Positions 16,653-25,252 of a stretch of 64,000 nucleotides of DNA are shown piece after piece. The first letter of the stretch is position 1. Each line of letters begins with the position of its first letter. Location of the stretch: positions 124,001 to 188,000 of the forward strand of contig NZ_BAABDH010000041.1 in assembly GCF_039539525.1 (NCBI RefSeq). The letters are read 5' to 3'. A program made the translations under genes and the position numbers. Below the pieces are notes generated by a model. The model was given only the letters and a program-made list of their open reading frames with translations. It had not been told where the DNA came from and did not search any database. The DNA is from Hymenobacter algoricola. GTDB taxonomy: Bacteria > Bacteroidota > Bacteroidia > Cytophagales > Hymenobacteraceae.

Positions 16653-17350
16653 CAGCGTTGCTCTTGGGCGGCGGTGGCCAGTAGGTGAGCCCGCAGGTCG
16701 GCCAGGGTTTGTACCGGATCGGCGGAGTTAAAGACGAAGCTGCCGGCCACCAGCACGTCGGCGCCGGCTTCCACCAGGGCGCTGGCATTGTCGAGGCTCA
16801 CGCCCCCGTCGATCTGAATCAGCGCCGCGGAGCCGTTGTCGACCAGCAGCTCCTTGAGCGCGGCCACCTTGCGCAGGGTGTTGGGAATAAACGACTGCCC
16901 GCCGAAGCCCGGATTCACCGACATCACGCAGACCAGGTCCAGGTCGGCGGCAATATCGGTCAGCACGGCCACGGGCGTGTGCGGGTTCAGGGCCACGCCG
17001 GCGCGGCAGCCCAGGGCCTTGATCTGCTGAATCACGCGGTGCAGGTGGGGGCAGGCCTCGTAGTGCACGGTCAGGTTGGCGGCGCCCGCGTCGCGGAAGG
17101 CGGCCAGGTAGTGCTGGGGCTCCTCAATCATCAGGTGCACGTCGAGCGGCTGCCGGGCGTGGCGGTGAATGGCCTGCAGCACGGGAATGCCAAAGGAGAT
17201 ATTGGGCACGAAGCGGCCATCCATCACGTCGCAGTGCAGCCAGTCGGCGGCGCTGGCGCCCAGGCGCTCAGTTTCGGATTGAAGGTTGCCAAAGTCGGCA
17301 GCCAGCAGGGAGGGAGCCAGCAGCGGGGCCATGCGTCGGGACGAGTTCAT
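16652..17350 (-). CDS. rpe: Ribulose-phosphate 3-epimerase
   Basis: Pentose-phosphate enzyme that interconverts ribulose-5-P and xylulose-5-P. The barrel carries APSLLAADF, the metal-binding HCDVMDGRFVPN, DVHLMIEEP, VCVMSVNPGFGGQSF and IDGGVSLDNA. Start is ATG 17350 (232 aa) or ATG 17332 (226 aa); family alignment cannot separate them, and the longer frame with 43 extra residues is a poor fit. Confidence 0.93.
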   Translation of the reverse strand: MNSSRRMAPLLAPSLLAADFGNLQSETERLGASAADWLHCDVMDGRFVPNISFGIPVLQAIHRHARQPLDVHLMIEEPQHYLAAFRDAGAANLTVHYEACPHLHRVIQQIKALGCRAGVALNPHTPVAVLTDIAADLDLVCVMSVNPGFGGQSFIPNTLRKVAALKELLVDNGSAALIQIDGGVSLDNASALVEAGADVLVAGSFVFNSADPVQTLADLRAHLLATAAQEQR

Positions 17351-17510
17351 ACGGCGAAGGTAACGCTTTGGCAAGCAGGTTTTGGTATAGCCCAACCCGG
17401 ATTCGACCAGCCTTTTTTCCCGCGCGCCCCGCGTCAGCGGCCCGCTACGCCTGTTGCGCCGCGCCCCGGCCGCCGCCACCCACCGTGTTCGGCCAAGCCT
17501 CGGGGAAAAG

Positions 17511-17549
17511 CCAAAAGCCCTTTGCCCGGGCGGGACAAAGGGCTTTTGG
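17511..17549 (-). terminator. Terminator after the zinc-ribbon gene
   Basis: 14-bp perfect stem (17511-17524 with 17536-17549) with an AAAAGCCC/GGGCTTTT outer part, downstream of the minus-strand gene ending at 17571. Confidence 0.88.
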
Positions 17550-17570
17550 CGGCGGCGCCCGCGGGGCGGG

Positions 17571-17900
17571 CTACTTGCCCTCCACGGGCTTTTTCCAGGC
17601 CTGCCAGTCCAGCTCGCCGTTGTCTTTTTTGCGCAGGAAGTAGGTCTGGTCGTCCTTCTGGGTTTTGCCGAAGGTCACGTCGCCGCGGCAGTCGAGGCAC
17701 TTGACGGAGGTGTACTTGAACTTGTCCTGGGCCAGGCGCGACGACAGGTCCAGGTTGTCGGAGCCGCACAGGCCACAGGCGGCCACGTCGGGAAAGCTGA
17801 GCCGGTCGTACTCGGCGACGACCTCGTGCAGATTCGGCCCCTGCACCGTGAAGTGGAACTGGCGGCGGCCAATCCGTTTAGTAATCATGAGTTGCAACAT
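17571..17900 (-). CDS. Small zinc-ribbon protein of unknown function
   Basis: 109 aa (or 105 aa from the ATG at 17888). Two CxxC pairs, CGLCGSDN near residue 42 and VKCLDCRGD near residue 67, should bind one zinc. The region around them (FHFTVQGPNLHEVVAEYDRLSFPDV and GKTQKDDQTYFLRKK) is well formed, and the gene is followed by a strong terminator, so it is likely expressed. No pathway can be named. Confidence 0.72.
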   Translation of the reverse strand: MLQLMITKRIGRRQFHFTVQGPNLHEVVAEYDRLSFPDVAACGLCGSDNLDLSSRLAQDKFKYTSVKCLDCRGDVTFGKTQKDDQTYFLRKKDNGELDWQAWKKPVEGK

Positions 17901-17998
17901 GCTGCCGGAAAGTAAAAAAGTGCGGAATAAAGGAAATGAAGCTGGGTTCAGCTCTTTGCCAACACTAATATGGTTGGAATAATTACCAATAAAAACTA

Positions 17999-18040
17999 AA
18001 AAAGGGAGAAACCCGGCGGACCGGCTTCCTCCCTTTTGGT
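17999..18040 (-). terminator. Terminator after the subtilase gene
   Basis: AAAAAGGGAG and CTCCCTTTT flank an inner CCGG/CCGG stem; it lies 20 bp past the stop codon at 18061. Confidence 0.85.
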
Positions 18041-18060
18041 TTGGGCACCGCGCTTGGGGC

Positions 18061-19755
18061 TTAGAGCTTCACCAGCCGGACCGTTTGCTGAGCTTTGCCG
18101 GAGCTGACCAGGCAGGTATAGATGCCCTTGGCCAGCGGCAGCGCCGGCAGGCGCACCTCCGCGGCCCCGGCCGGGGCCAGCTGCAGCTCCCGAACCAGCG
18201 TACCGCGGGCGTCAAAGAGGCGCACCCTGAGCGGCGTGCCCCGGAAAGCCGGGCTCAGGTGCAGAAACAGGGCTTCCTCCCGGCTGGGGTTGGGGTACAC
18301 GGCCAGGGCCTCGGCGGCCGGCAGGGCGCTGGCCGCAGCCAGCGGGGTGCTGGGGTTGGCCAGGTTATAGGCCGTCACGAAGTTGGGAATGCCATAGCCC
18401 AGCGTGTTGTTCGGATTGGCTGCCAAAGAGCCTGAGCGCTGCAGGAACTGGATAACCTGCTGTACCCCCAGCGTGGGCGACGACTGCCAGAAGGCGGTGG
18501 CCATGCCCGCCATAATGGGGCAGGAAAAGGAAGTGCCGCTGCCGTAGCCCGGCCCCGTCGGATAGACGAGGGCGGCCTGCTGCCCCTGGGCCACCACGTT
18601 GGGCTTGATGCGGCCGTCGGCGGAGGGGCCGTAGGAGCTGAAGGCGGCGTGGTTGCGCTGGGCCGTTACGGCGCCCACCGTCAGGATGGAGTCGGCATCG
18701 GCAGGGGCCGTGATGTAGCGCCAGGCAGAGTTGCCTTCGTTGCCCGCGCTGTTGACCACCAGCATGCCCACCCGGGCGGCCACCGTGGCGGCCCGCGTCG
18801 AAATGGCCGTGCGCCCGTTCATATCGGCGTAGGTGTAGTTGGCGGAGGGCACGTCGAAGGTGCTGTAGCCCAGCGACGAGCTGATGACGTCCACCCCGGC
18901 CGAGTCGGCGTACTCGGCCGCCACCAGCCAGTTGGCTTCTTCCACGGGATGCTCCGAGCCGATGTCCTCGGTGATGAACAGCCGGTACGAGGCCTTGGGC
19001 GCCGTGCCGATGAATACGCCGGGCTGGTTGCCCGCCAGCGTCGACAGGCACAGCGTGCCGTGATCGTTGCGCTGGAACACGTCCGTGTTCTTATCGACCA
19101 CGTTGAACGTGCTGATCAGGCGCTGCTCCTGCAGCAGGGGCGCAAAGACGGCCATCTGGTTTACGCTCGGAAAGCCGGCGTCGAAGACGGCAATCTGCAT
19201 GCCCTCGCCGCGGAAGTTGGCGTTGTGCATAGTTACGGCCCCGATCATCTGGGCCTGGTTGTAGGCAATGCCGTAGTCGGCGGGAGCACTGCTGGGCCGC
19301 TCGGCGGGCGCTACCGGCTCCTTCTCGGGCTGGCGCGGCCCGCCCTGGCCGCGGTTCAGGGTCTGGGCACCCTGCACGCAGCTCAGCGTGCGGATCTGGG
19401 CCAGGGTAGTGGAGTCGCAGGACACGATGGCGGCATTAAACCAGCGGGAGGTGTACCACAGCCGGGTGCCGGCCACGGCTTTCACCTGGGCCACGTAGGC
19501 GGGGTTTACCGGCAGGTCGCGGGGCTTGAGGGCAATGCCCTGGCGGGTGCGCCGCTGCAGGGCCCGGGCCGAGAGAAACGCCCCGGGCTGACTCAGGCTG
19601 AACGGGGTACCGGTCTTGTTGGTGAAATAAATCAGGTGCCGGCGCACGGTGGGTATGGCCCGGGCTGGGGTTCCGGTCACGGGATCCGACGCGGCCCGGG
19701 CCGGGCTGACGCCGGCGCAGAGTCCGGCCAGAAGGAGAAGGTAAGAAAAGCGCAT
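18061..19755 (-). CDS. T9SS-secreted subtilisin-like serine peptidase (S8)
   Basis: 564-aa exported protease. Signal peptide RFSYLLLLAGLCAGVSPARA; a propeptide with RHLIYFTNKTGTPFSLSQP. Catalytic Asp in MQIAVFDAGF, His in NDHGTLCLSTLAG, Ser in GTSFSCPIMAGMA, with the oxyanion Asn in VNSAGNEGNS. The last ~75 residues (AVYPNPSREEALFLHL ... GIYTCLVSSGKAQQTVRLVKL) form a type A T9SS sorting domain, so it is secreted through the type IX system and possibly anchored. I use the ATG at 19755 at the signal peptide rather than the upstream frame start at 19851. Confidence 0.93.
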   Translation of the reverse strand: MRFSYLLLLAGLCAGVSPARAASDPVTGTPARAIPTVRRHLIYFTNKTGTPFSLSQPGAFLSARALQRRTRQGIALKPRDLPVNPAYVAQVKAVAGTRLWYTSRWFNAAIVSCDSTTLAQIRTLSCVQGAQTLNRGQGGPRQPEKEPVAPAERPSSAPADYGIAYNQAQMIGAVTMHNANFRGEGMQIAVFDAGFPSVNQMAVFAPLLQEQRLISTFNVVDKNTDVFQRNDHGTLCLSTLAGNQPGVFIGTAPKASYRLFITEDIGSEHPVEEANWLVAAEYADSAGVDVISSSLGYSTFDVPSANYTYADMNGRTAISTRAATVAARVGMLVVNSAGNEGNSAWRYITAPADADSILTVGAVTAQRNHAAFSSYGPSADGRIKPNVVAQGQQAALVYPTGPGYGSGTSFSCPIMAGMATAFWQSSPTLGVQQVIQFLQRSGSLAANPNNTLGYGIPNFVTAYNLANPSTPLAAASALPAAEALAVYPNPSREEALFLHLSPAFRGTPLRVRLFDARGTLVRELQLAPAGAAEVRLPALPLAKGIYTCLVSSGKAQQTVRLVKL

Positions 19756-19849
19756 GGATACGAGTAGAGGTGGACGTACGGCAAGATACGAATTTGCCCC
19801 CGCACTGGCCGGGGGCGCCCACCTTTTCGCTGCCCCGGCCCCGACCCCC

Positions 19850-19888
19850 AAAAAGCGCGGCCCGGGAAAGTCCCGGGCCGCGCTTTTG
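19850..19888 (-). terminator. Terminator after the lipoprotein gene
   Basis: 17-bp perfect stem (19851-19867 with 19871-19887) with loop AAG and A/T-rich outer ends. Confidence 0.88.
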
Positions 19889-19932
19889 GTTGTAATTGGT
19901 CCATCCTCTTGGCTGCACTGCCGGCAGCAGAC

Positions 19933-20676
19933 TTACGGGGTATGCCCTTTTTCCAGCAGGGTTTCCACCCGCACCCGGCCCTTAAAGATGCGGGTGGGGT
20001 CGGGCGTGCAGTTGCCGCCGTTGCAGAACTCCAGCCGCCGCCGCACCCGCTGCACCGGGCCGCTGCCCTGGGCGTACACCTGCCGGTACTTGGCCACGTT
20101 GTAGAGGCCGTCGTCCAGGTTTACATCCTCGATGTCGTCGGTGGTTACCGTGCGCTCGTAGCGGAAGGTCTGGCTGCCCGCCTGGGCCGTGAAGGGTTGG
20201 CCCACGCGCTGGTAGCGGCGGTTTTCGGCTACCACCGTATCCCGGGCATTAAAGGCGTCGCGGTTCCAGGCCCGGTCGGCCCGCACCGGAAACACCAGCT
20301 CCACGGTCCGCCGGTTGTTGCGCACGAGCTGCACGTTGGTGGCCGTCGCGCTGAGTACCAGCACGCTGTCGTCGCGCCACAGGTCGGTGGGCAGCAGGCG
20401 GCGGGAGCGCACAATCCGGTAGGCCGGCTGCCCGCTGGCGTCGGTAATCTGCTCGTCGACCCGCTCGCGGAACTGAAACGAGCTCACCGGCTGCCGCTGG
20501 AAGTTCAGCCAGCTGGAGTCGGTGACGGCAAAGATGCGGTAGTCACCCACGGCCAGCGGGTAGTAGTCGGCGCCCGACTCCGGGCCGGGCTCAGTTTCGG
20601 TCTGGCAGCCGGCCACGAGCAGCGTCAGTGCACCGGCCGCAGCCAGCCCCCACGACCAGCGGAAACGAAATAGCAT
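19933..20676 (-). CDS. Predicted lipoprotein of unknown function
   Basis: 247 aa. The N-terminus has a lipoprotein signal with LLVAGC (Cys24), followed by the acidic linker QTETEPGPESG. The rest has the look of a beta-rich domain (YYPLAVGDYRIFAVTDSSW, FQFRERVDEQITDASGQPAYRIVR). A CNGGNC pair sits near the C-terminus. It lies 11 bp downstream of mnmA and is likely co-transcribed, though the roles seem unrelated. Confidence 0.78.
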   Translation of the reverse strand: MLFRFRWSWGLAAAGALTLLVAGCQTETEPGPESGADYYPLAVGDYRIFAVTDSSWLNFQRQPVSSFQFRERVDEQITDASGQPAYRIVRSRRLLPTDLWRDDSVLVLSATATNVQLVRNNRRTVELVFPVRADRAWNRDAFNARDTVVAENRRYQRVGQPFTAQAGSQTFRYERTVTTDDIEDVNLDDGLYNVAKYRQVYAQGSGPVQRVRRRLEFCNGGNCTPDPTRIFKGRVRVETLLEKGHTP

Positions 20677-20687
20677 AGGAGAATGGG

Positions 20688-21854
20688 TTAGGACGCGGCT
20701 ACGGTAGCCGCGGCAGGGGAAGATACGGGAACTTCGCCGATGGTATGCCGCTCGATCCAGCCGCCGCCGATAACGTCCGGCCCGTCGTAGAACACGGCGG
20801 CCTGCCCGGGCGTCACGGCGTGCACGGCCTCCTCGAAGTAAACGTGGATCTTGTCGCCGATCTGCTCCAGAAACGCGGGGGAGCCGTCGTGGTTATAGCG
20901 GATCTTGGTGCGGCTCGCGACCAGGCCCCGGCCTTCCAGCGAGGCGAACTTGCCCATGTTGAGCTTGCCCACCAGCGTGCGGGTGCTGGCCAGATCGTCG
21001 AAGTTGCCGAGCACGACCTGGTTGGTGTCGGGCCGGATTTCGGTCACGTAGGCCGGGAAGCCCAGCGCGATGCCCAGCCCCTTGCGCTGCCCGATGGTGT
21101 AGAACGGGTAGCCCTCGTGGTGGCCCAGCACGGTGCCGTCGCGCAGCACAAACTCGCCGCCGGCCACGCGGGCCTCCAGCCCTGCCACGCGCCGGCGCAG
21201 GAAGCCCCGGTAGTCGTTGTCGGGAATAAAGCAGATTTCGTAGCTCTCGGGCTTGTTGACCAGCTCGGTGAAGCCGCGGCGGCGGGCCTCGTCGTAGATT
21301 TCGGTTTTGCGCAGCCCCCCCAGCGGGAACATAGTCCGCGCCAGGCTCTGCTGCGAGACGCCCCAGAGGGCATACGACTGGTCCTTGTTCTCATCCAGGC
21401 CCTTACTGACCACGTAGCGGCCGTTTTCGTGGCGGATGTTGGCGTAGTGGCCGGTGGCAATAAACTGGCAGCCGAGCTGGTCGGCCCGGCGCAGCAGCGC
21501 GTCCCACTTGATGTGGGTATTGCAGAGCACGCAGGGATTGGGCGTGCGGCCGGCCAGGTACTCGTCGGTGAAGTTGTTGATGACAAAGTCACCGAACTCG
21601 TCGCGGATGTCGATGATGTAGTGCGGAAAGCCCAGCTCCACGGCAATCTGGCGGGCGTCGTTGATGCTGTCGAGCGAGCAGCAGCCGGTTTCCTTCTTGG
21701 AGCCGCCGGCCGAGGCGTAGTCCCAGGTTTTCATGGTCATGCCCACCACTTCGTAGCCCTGCTCGTGCAGCAGCACGGCGGCTACGGAGCTGTCGATGCC
21801 GCCGCTCATAGCGACGAGGACCCGTCCTTTCGATTCGGAAGTATTCGTATTCAT
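20688..21854 (-). CDS. mnmA: tRNA-specific 2-thiouridylase
   Basis: Thiolates U34 of tRNA Lys, Glu and Gln. 388 aa from the ATG at 21854. The PP-loop is VAMSGGIDSSVAAVLL; the catalytic cysteines are in NPCVLCNTHIKW and SYEICFIPDNDY. GCCSLDSINDAR is the usual early segment. The ORF is open further upstream but those residues have no family match. Confidence 0.95.
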   Translation of the reverse strand: MNTNTSESKGRVLVAMSGGIDSSVAAVLLHEQGYEVVGMTMKTWDYASAGGSKKETGCCSLDSINDARQIAVELGFPHYIIDIRDEFGDFVINNFTDEYLAGRTPNPCVLCNTHIKWDALLRRADQLGCQFIATGHYANIRHENGRYVVSKGLDENKDQSYALWGVSQQSLARTMFPLGGLRKTEIYDEARRRGFTELVNKPESYEICFIPDNDYRGFLRRRVAGLEARVAGGEFVLRDGTVLGHHEGYPFYTIGQRKGLGIALGFPAYVTEIRPDTNQVVLGNFDDLASTRTLVGKLNMGKFASLEGRGLVASRTKIRYNHDGSPAFLEQIGDKIHVYFEEAVHAVTPGQAAVFYDGPDVIGGGWIERHTIGEVPVSSPAAATVAAS

Positions 21855-21903
21855 ACCAGTAAAAAGCAAAGAGGCGGGCTGAAAGTTTCCGCCGCCCGTC
21901 GGG

Positions 21904-21911
21904 CAAAGGTA
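21904..21911 (-). promoter_or_regulatory. -7 element of mnmA
   Basis: Minus-strand TACCTTTG matches TAnnTTTG exactly, 50 bp before the mnmA ATG. No clear -33 TTG at the right spacing. Confidence 0.55.
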
Positions 21912-22118
21912 AGCACTCTGCCGTTGGGCCCGCCGGGGCCGCCGCCCCGCGGGGTTAGGAGCCATCCGGGGCGCGGGCCGCCCGGGACGCGGCCCCGGAT
22001 ACCGGGTTATTTTTTCGATCAGTAAGCCCCTAAAACGTTGGACTTCGCCAAGGCAACGGTTTTTATCCCGAATATTGCGGCAGGTCTTCCCTTCCGCCCT
22101 GCTTCCCTCCCGTTTGCT

Positions 22119-22745
22119 ATGTCTTTGATTACCCCGGTGCTGGTTCGCGGCATCAACAACCTGTCGGATGCCCGCTACTGCGCCGGCATGGGCGCCGAAT
22201 ACCTTACCTTCCGCCTCGACCCGGCCCTGCCCGGCCACCTGCAGCCCGCGGCCGTGCAGGAGCTCAGCGGCTGGGTGGCCGGCGTGCAGCTCGTGGGCGA
22301 GTTCGACACGCTGCCCGTGGAGCAGATCAACGAGCTGGCGCAGGCCTGCCGACTGGATTACGTGCTGCTGCACCGCCGCCGCCCCGCCGAGGAGCTGGCG
22401 CGACTGGTCGTGCCGGCGCTAAAGCTGGTGAAGTGGATTCCGGACATGCTGGAGCAGGACGTGGAAAAGCGCTTCCGCGACCAGCACGCTCACGTGGCGG
22501 GGTTTGTGCTGGCCACGCCCCCCCCCGAGCCGCTCACGACCATGCAGCGGGCCCAGCTCACGTCGCAGGCCCGCACCTACAAAATCTGGCTGGGCACGGG
22601 CTTTGCACCCCCGCACAGCATGCGCCAGCTCGTGGACGAGCTGACGCCCGCCGGCCTGGTGCTGGAAGGCGGCGAGGAAATCAAAACCGGGCTGCGCGAC
22701 TTCACCGAGCTGGAAGCCATCTTCGAGCAGCTGGAGGAGGAATAG
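22119..22745 (+). CDS. TrpF-like (phosphoribosylanthranilate isomerase-like) protein, probably not a true TrpF
   Basis: 208 aa. The opening VLVRGINNLSDARYCAGMGAEYLTF follows the TrpF pattern K(I/V)CGI(T/N)xxxDA, and GLVLEGGEEIKTGLRDF matches the TrpF C-terminal LSGGxxPGxxD region in outline. The catalytic Cys of CGI is replaced by Arg, and the second catalytic Asp region is not recognisable. The gene stands alone, outside any tryptophan operon. It is probably a diverged barrel with another role. The ATG at 22119 gives the best N-terminus. Confidence 0.65.
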   Translation: MSLITPVLVRGINNLSDARYCAGMGAEYLTFRLDPALPGHLQPAAVQELSGWVAGVQLVGEFDTLPVEQINELAQACRLDYVLLHRRRPAEELARLVVPALKLVKWIPDMLEQDVEKRFRDQHAHVAGFVLATPPPEPLTTMQRAQLTSQARTYKIWLGTGFAPPHSMRQLVDELTPAGLVLEGGEEIKTGLRDFTELEAIFEQLEEE

Positions 22746-23078
22746 GCCGCCCGGCGCCGCGTCGGGCCTTAGCCCGGCACGGCCAGCACGGTAGAGGCCG
22801 GCTCGGTAAGCTCCGGGGGGCCACAAACCTGAAGGTGGCCTTCCGCCGCCGGCCGGCCCCGACCCACTCCGCGTTGAGCTGATCCAGAAACCCCCACGAT
22901 TTCCGGGCAGCAGGGAGAGCAGGCGCCGATTGCCGCCGAGCAGGTGCAGGGCCACGGCGCGCGCCCGCCAGCGTGGCCCGCTCCCACTCGGCCGGCAGCG
23001 CCAGCAGGTGCTGCTCCAGCCCGGGGAGCAGGCGCACGGTCGGAAGCGGCGGCAGGGCGGACCCGGGCAAGACCGGGA
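22746..23078. other. Gap of 333 bp without a confident gene
   Basis: Between the TrpF-like gene and trmB (convergent). Short minus-strand stretches (for example around 22840-23040) look protein-like in alternating frames, which could be a decayed gene, but no frame is continuous and no family is recognised. Confidence 0.4.
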
Positions 23079-23741
23079 TTAGCTCAGCTGGAACTGCAGG
23101 TACTTGATGGGGATGCCCTCGGCGCGGAAGCGGCGCTCGTAGTGGGTCTGAATGTCCTCGGCGTGGGGTAGCAGCTCGGGCGTCGCGTACAGGTCCTTGG
23201 TGTGGGCCCGCAGCGTGGCGCCGGGGCGCTGCTGCACCACGGCCAGGGAATAGTCGAACAGGGCTTCGTCGTCGGTTTTGAGGTGAACCAGGCCCCCGGG
23301 GCGCAGAATCTGCTGGTACAGATCCAGAAAGCGCGGGGCCGTGAGGCGGCGCTTGGCGTCGCCCAGGCGCGGGCGCGGGTCGGGAAACGTAATCCAGATT
23401 TCGCTCAGCTCGCCGTAGCCGAAGTGCTGCCGCAGGTCCAGGGCGCGCATGCGCACGAAGCCCACGTTGGTCAGGCCCAGCTCCTGGGCCCGGTGGCTGC
23501 CCTTCCAGATCCGGTCTCCCTTGATGTCGAGGCCCAGGAAGTTGCGGTCGGGGTAGCGCGCGGCCAGGCCTACGGTGTAGTCGCCCTTGCCGCAGCCCAC
23601 TTCCAGGGTAATGGGGTTGGGCCGGGCAAAAAAGCGGGCTTCCCACTGGCCCGCCAGCTGCTGAAAGTTGGCTTTGCCCGGCTCCACGATGTCGGGCCGC
23701 TCGGCATTATTGGCAAAGCGCTTCTGTTTAACTCGACTCAC
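23079..23741 (-). CDS. trmB: tRNA (guanine-N7)-methyltransferase
   Basis: SAM-dependent enzyme of 220 aa making m7G46. LEVGCGKGDYTVGLA is the SAM loop, FLGLDIKGDRIWKG follows, and the family signatures ITFPDPRPR and the C-terminal TxYE-like segment (DIQTHYERRFRAEG) are present. The start is GTG at 23741. It lies 80 bp after folC. Confidence 0.94.
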   Translation of the reverse strand: MSRVKQKRFANNAERPDIVEPGKANFQQLAGQWEARFFARPNPITLEVGCGKGDYTVGLAARYPDRNFLGLDIKGDRIWKGSHRAQELGLTNVGFVRMRALDLRQHFGYGELSEIWITFPDPRPRLGDAKRRLTAPRFLDLYQQILRPGGLVHLKTDDEALFDYSLAVVQQRPGATLRAHTKDLYATPELLPHAEDIQTHYERRFRAEGIPIKYLQFQLS

Positions 23742-23821
23742 TGACTTGGTTTTTGGTTATTCGTTTTTGGCTTTTGGCGCTTTGCCAGTCTCGGTCGGGG
23801 CTCACTGCCCAAAAACCAGCC
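23742..23821 (-). repeat. Intercistronic stem-loop spacer (folC-trmB), GGTTTTTGG/CCAAAAACC type
   Basis: On the minus strand GGCTGGTTTTTGGGC follows the folC stop and GCCAAAAGCCAAAAACG plus AACCAAAAACCAAG precede the trmB start; the ends are complementary. Confidence 0.6.
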
Positions 23822-25117
23822 CTACAACTCTTCGATTTCGGCCACCACAAAGGTACTGCCCCCGATAAAGACCACGTCGGCGGGCTGGGCGGCGGCTCGG
23901 GCGGCGGCCACGGCCGTCATGACCGGGCCGTACACCTGCCCCTGCAGCCCCACCCGGACGGCCTGGGCAGCCAGCTCCGCGGCCGGCAAAGCCCGCGGGA
24001 TGTTGGCCTGGCAAAAGTAGTACGTTGCCGACCGGGGCAGCAGAGCCAGCATTTTAGTTACGTCCTTGTCGTTGACCGCGCCCAGCACGAAGTGCAGCTG
24101 CCGGTAGGGCAGCCGCGCCAGCTGGGCCGTCACGAAGCGCAGGCCGGCCTCGTTGTGGCCCGTGTCGCAGACCACCAGCGGGTGGCGGCCCAGGATGGTC
24201 CAGCGGCCGCGGAAGCCGGTGAGGCGGCGCACGTCGCGGAAGCCGGTGCGCACGGCGGCCTCGGGAATGACGTAGCCCTGGCGGCGCAGCTCGTCGAGCA
24301 CGGCCAGCACCCCGGCCACGTTCAGCCGCTGGTAGTCGCCGGCCAGGGCCAGCTCCAGCTCGTCCAGCCCGGCCGCGCCGCTCACGTGCAGAAGCTGGGT
24401 ACCGGCATCGGGCGCGGGCTCGCCCAGCAGCTCCACCTGGTAGTGCTGGTCGGCAAAGAGCAGCGGGGCGTTTTCGGCCGCCGCCTTCTGCTCGAATACG
24501 GCGGCTACTTCCGACTGGCTCTGGCTGATGACGACGGGCACGCCGGGCTTGATGATACCGGCTTTTTCCCCCGCAATTTCGGGCAGCGTGTCGCCCAGCA
24601 GGTTCTGGTGGTCGTAGCTGATGTTGGTGATGAGCGACACCAGCGGGGTGATGATGTTGGTCGAATCCAGCCGGCCGCCCAGCCCTACTTCCACGATGGC
24701 AATGTCGACCTGCTGCCCGGCGAAGTACGAGTAGGCCAGCGCCACGCACATTTCAAAAAACGAGGGCTGCACCGCGGCAAACTGCGGCCACCACTGCGCC
24801 ACCCAGGCCACCAGGTAGTCCGGCGTCAGGTCCTGCCCGTTGATCTTGATGCGCTCCGTGAATTCGCGCAGGTGGGGCGAGGTGTAGAGGCCGACTTTGT
24901 AGCCGGCAGCCTGCAGCACGGCGGCCAGCAGGTTGGAGGAGCTGCCCTTGCCGTTGGTGCCCGCCACGTGCACGGCCCGGAACCGCCGCTCGGGGTGGCC
25001 CAGCACCTCCGCCAGGGCTTCGGTGTTGCCCAGCCCCTTCTTGAAGCCGGCCGCGCCCACCCGCTGAAACATCGGGAGCTGGTCGTAGAGGAAAGCAAGG
25101 GTTTGGGCGTAGGTCAT
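23822..25117 (-). CDS. folC: Bifunctional folylpolyglutamate synthase / dihydrofolate synthase
   Basis: 431 aa, adds glutamates to folates. The Mur-ligase-like ATP loop is HVAGTNGKGSSSNLLAAVL; IVEVGLGGRLDSTNII is the metal and nucleotide region; TGFRGRWTILGRHPLVVCDTGHN marks the C-terminal domain junction. The ATG at 25117 (MTYAQTLAFLYDQLPMFQ) fits the family start; the longer frame overlaps a large inverted repeat. Confidence 0.94.
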   Translation of the reverse strand: MTYAQTLAFLYDQLPMFQRVGAAGFKKGLGNTEALAEVLGHPERRFRAVHVAGTNGKGSSSNLLAAVLQAAGYKVGLYTSPHLREFTERIKINGQDLTPDYLVAWVAQWWPQFAAVQPSFFEMCVALAYSYFAGQQVDIAIVEVGLGGRLDSTNIITPLVSLITNISYDHQNLLGDTLPEIAGEKAGIIKPGVPVVISQSQSEVAAVFEQKAAAENAPLLFADQHYQVELLGEPAPDAGTQLLHVSGAAGLDELELALAGDYQRLNVAGVLAVLDELRRQGYVIPEAAVRTGFRDVRRLTGFRGRWTILGRHPLVVCDTGHNEAGLRFVTAQLARLPYRQLHFVLGAVNDKDVTKMLALLPRSATYYFCQANIPRALPAAELAAQAVRVGLQGQVYGPVMTAVAAARAAAQPADVVFIGGSTFVVAEIEEL

Positions 25118-25139
25118 GGAAGGCAGAGCAGAGAAGCGG

Positions 25140-25192
25140 GTGGGCAGTGGTGGTGCCACGACCGAAAAAGTCGTGGCACCACCACTGCCCAC
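25140..25192. repeat. 23-bp perfect inverted repeat upstream of folC
   Basis: Arms 25140-25162 and 25170-25192 around the loop CGAAAAA. It sits between the tonB-like gene terminator and the folC start, with no T-tract on the transcribed strand. Confidence 0.8.
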
Positions 25193-25196
25193 AAAA

Positions 25197-25238
25197 GTAA
25201 AGCCGCCGGCCGGAGAATTCCGACCGACGGCTTTTTAA
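25197..25238 (-). terminator. Terminator after the tonB-like gene
   Basis: AAAGCCG and CGGCTTTTT flank a GGCCGG/CCGACC inner stem, just past the stop codon at 25253 on the minus strand. Confidence 0.75.
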
Positions 25239-25252
25239 TTGGGTGCAGCCGC

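Noticed and set aside
14061..16688. 875-codon plus-strand frame
   Set aside because: Antisense to the TonB-dependent receptor, His/Gly/Ala-rich with no domain; shadow of codon bias.
20688..22373. 561-aa extended MnmA
   Set aside because: The extra 173 residues are antisense to the TrpF-like gene and have no MnmA similarity; ATG 21854 matches the family.
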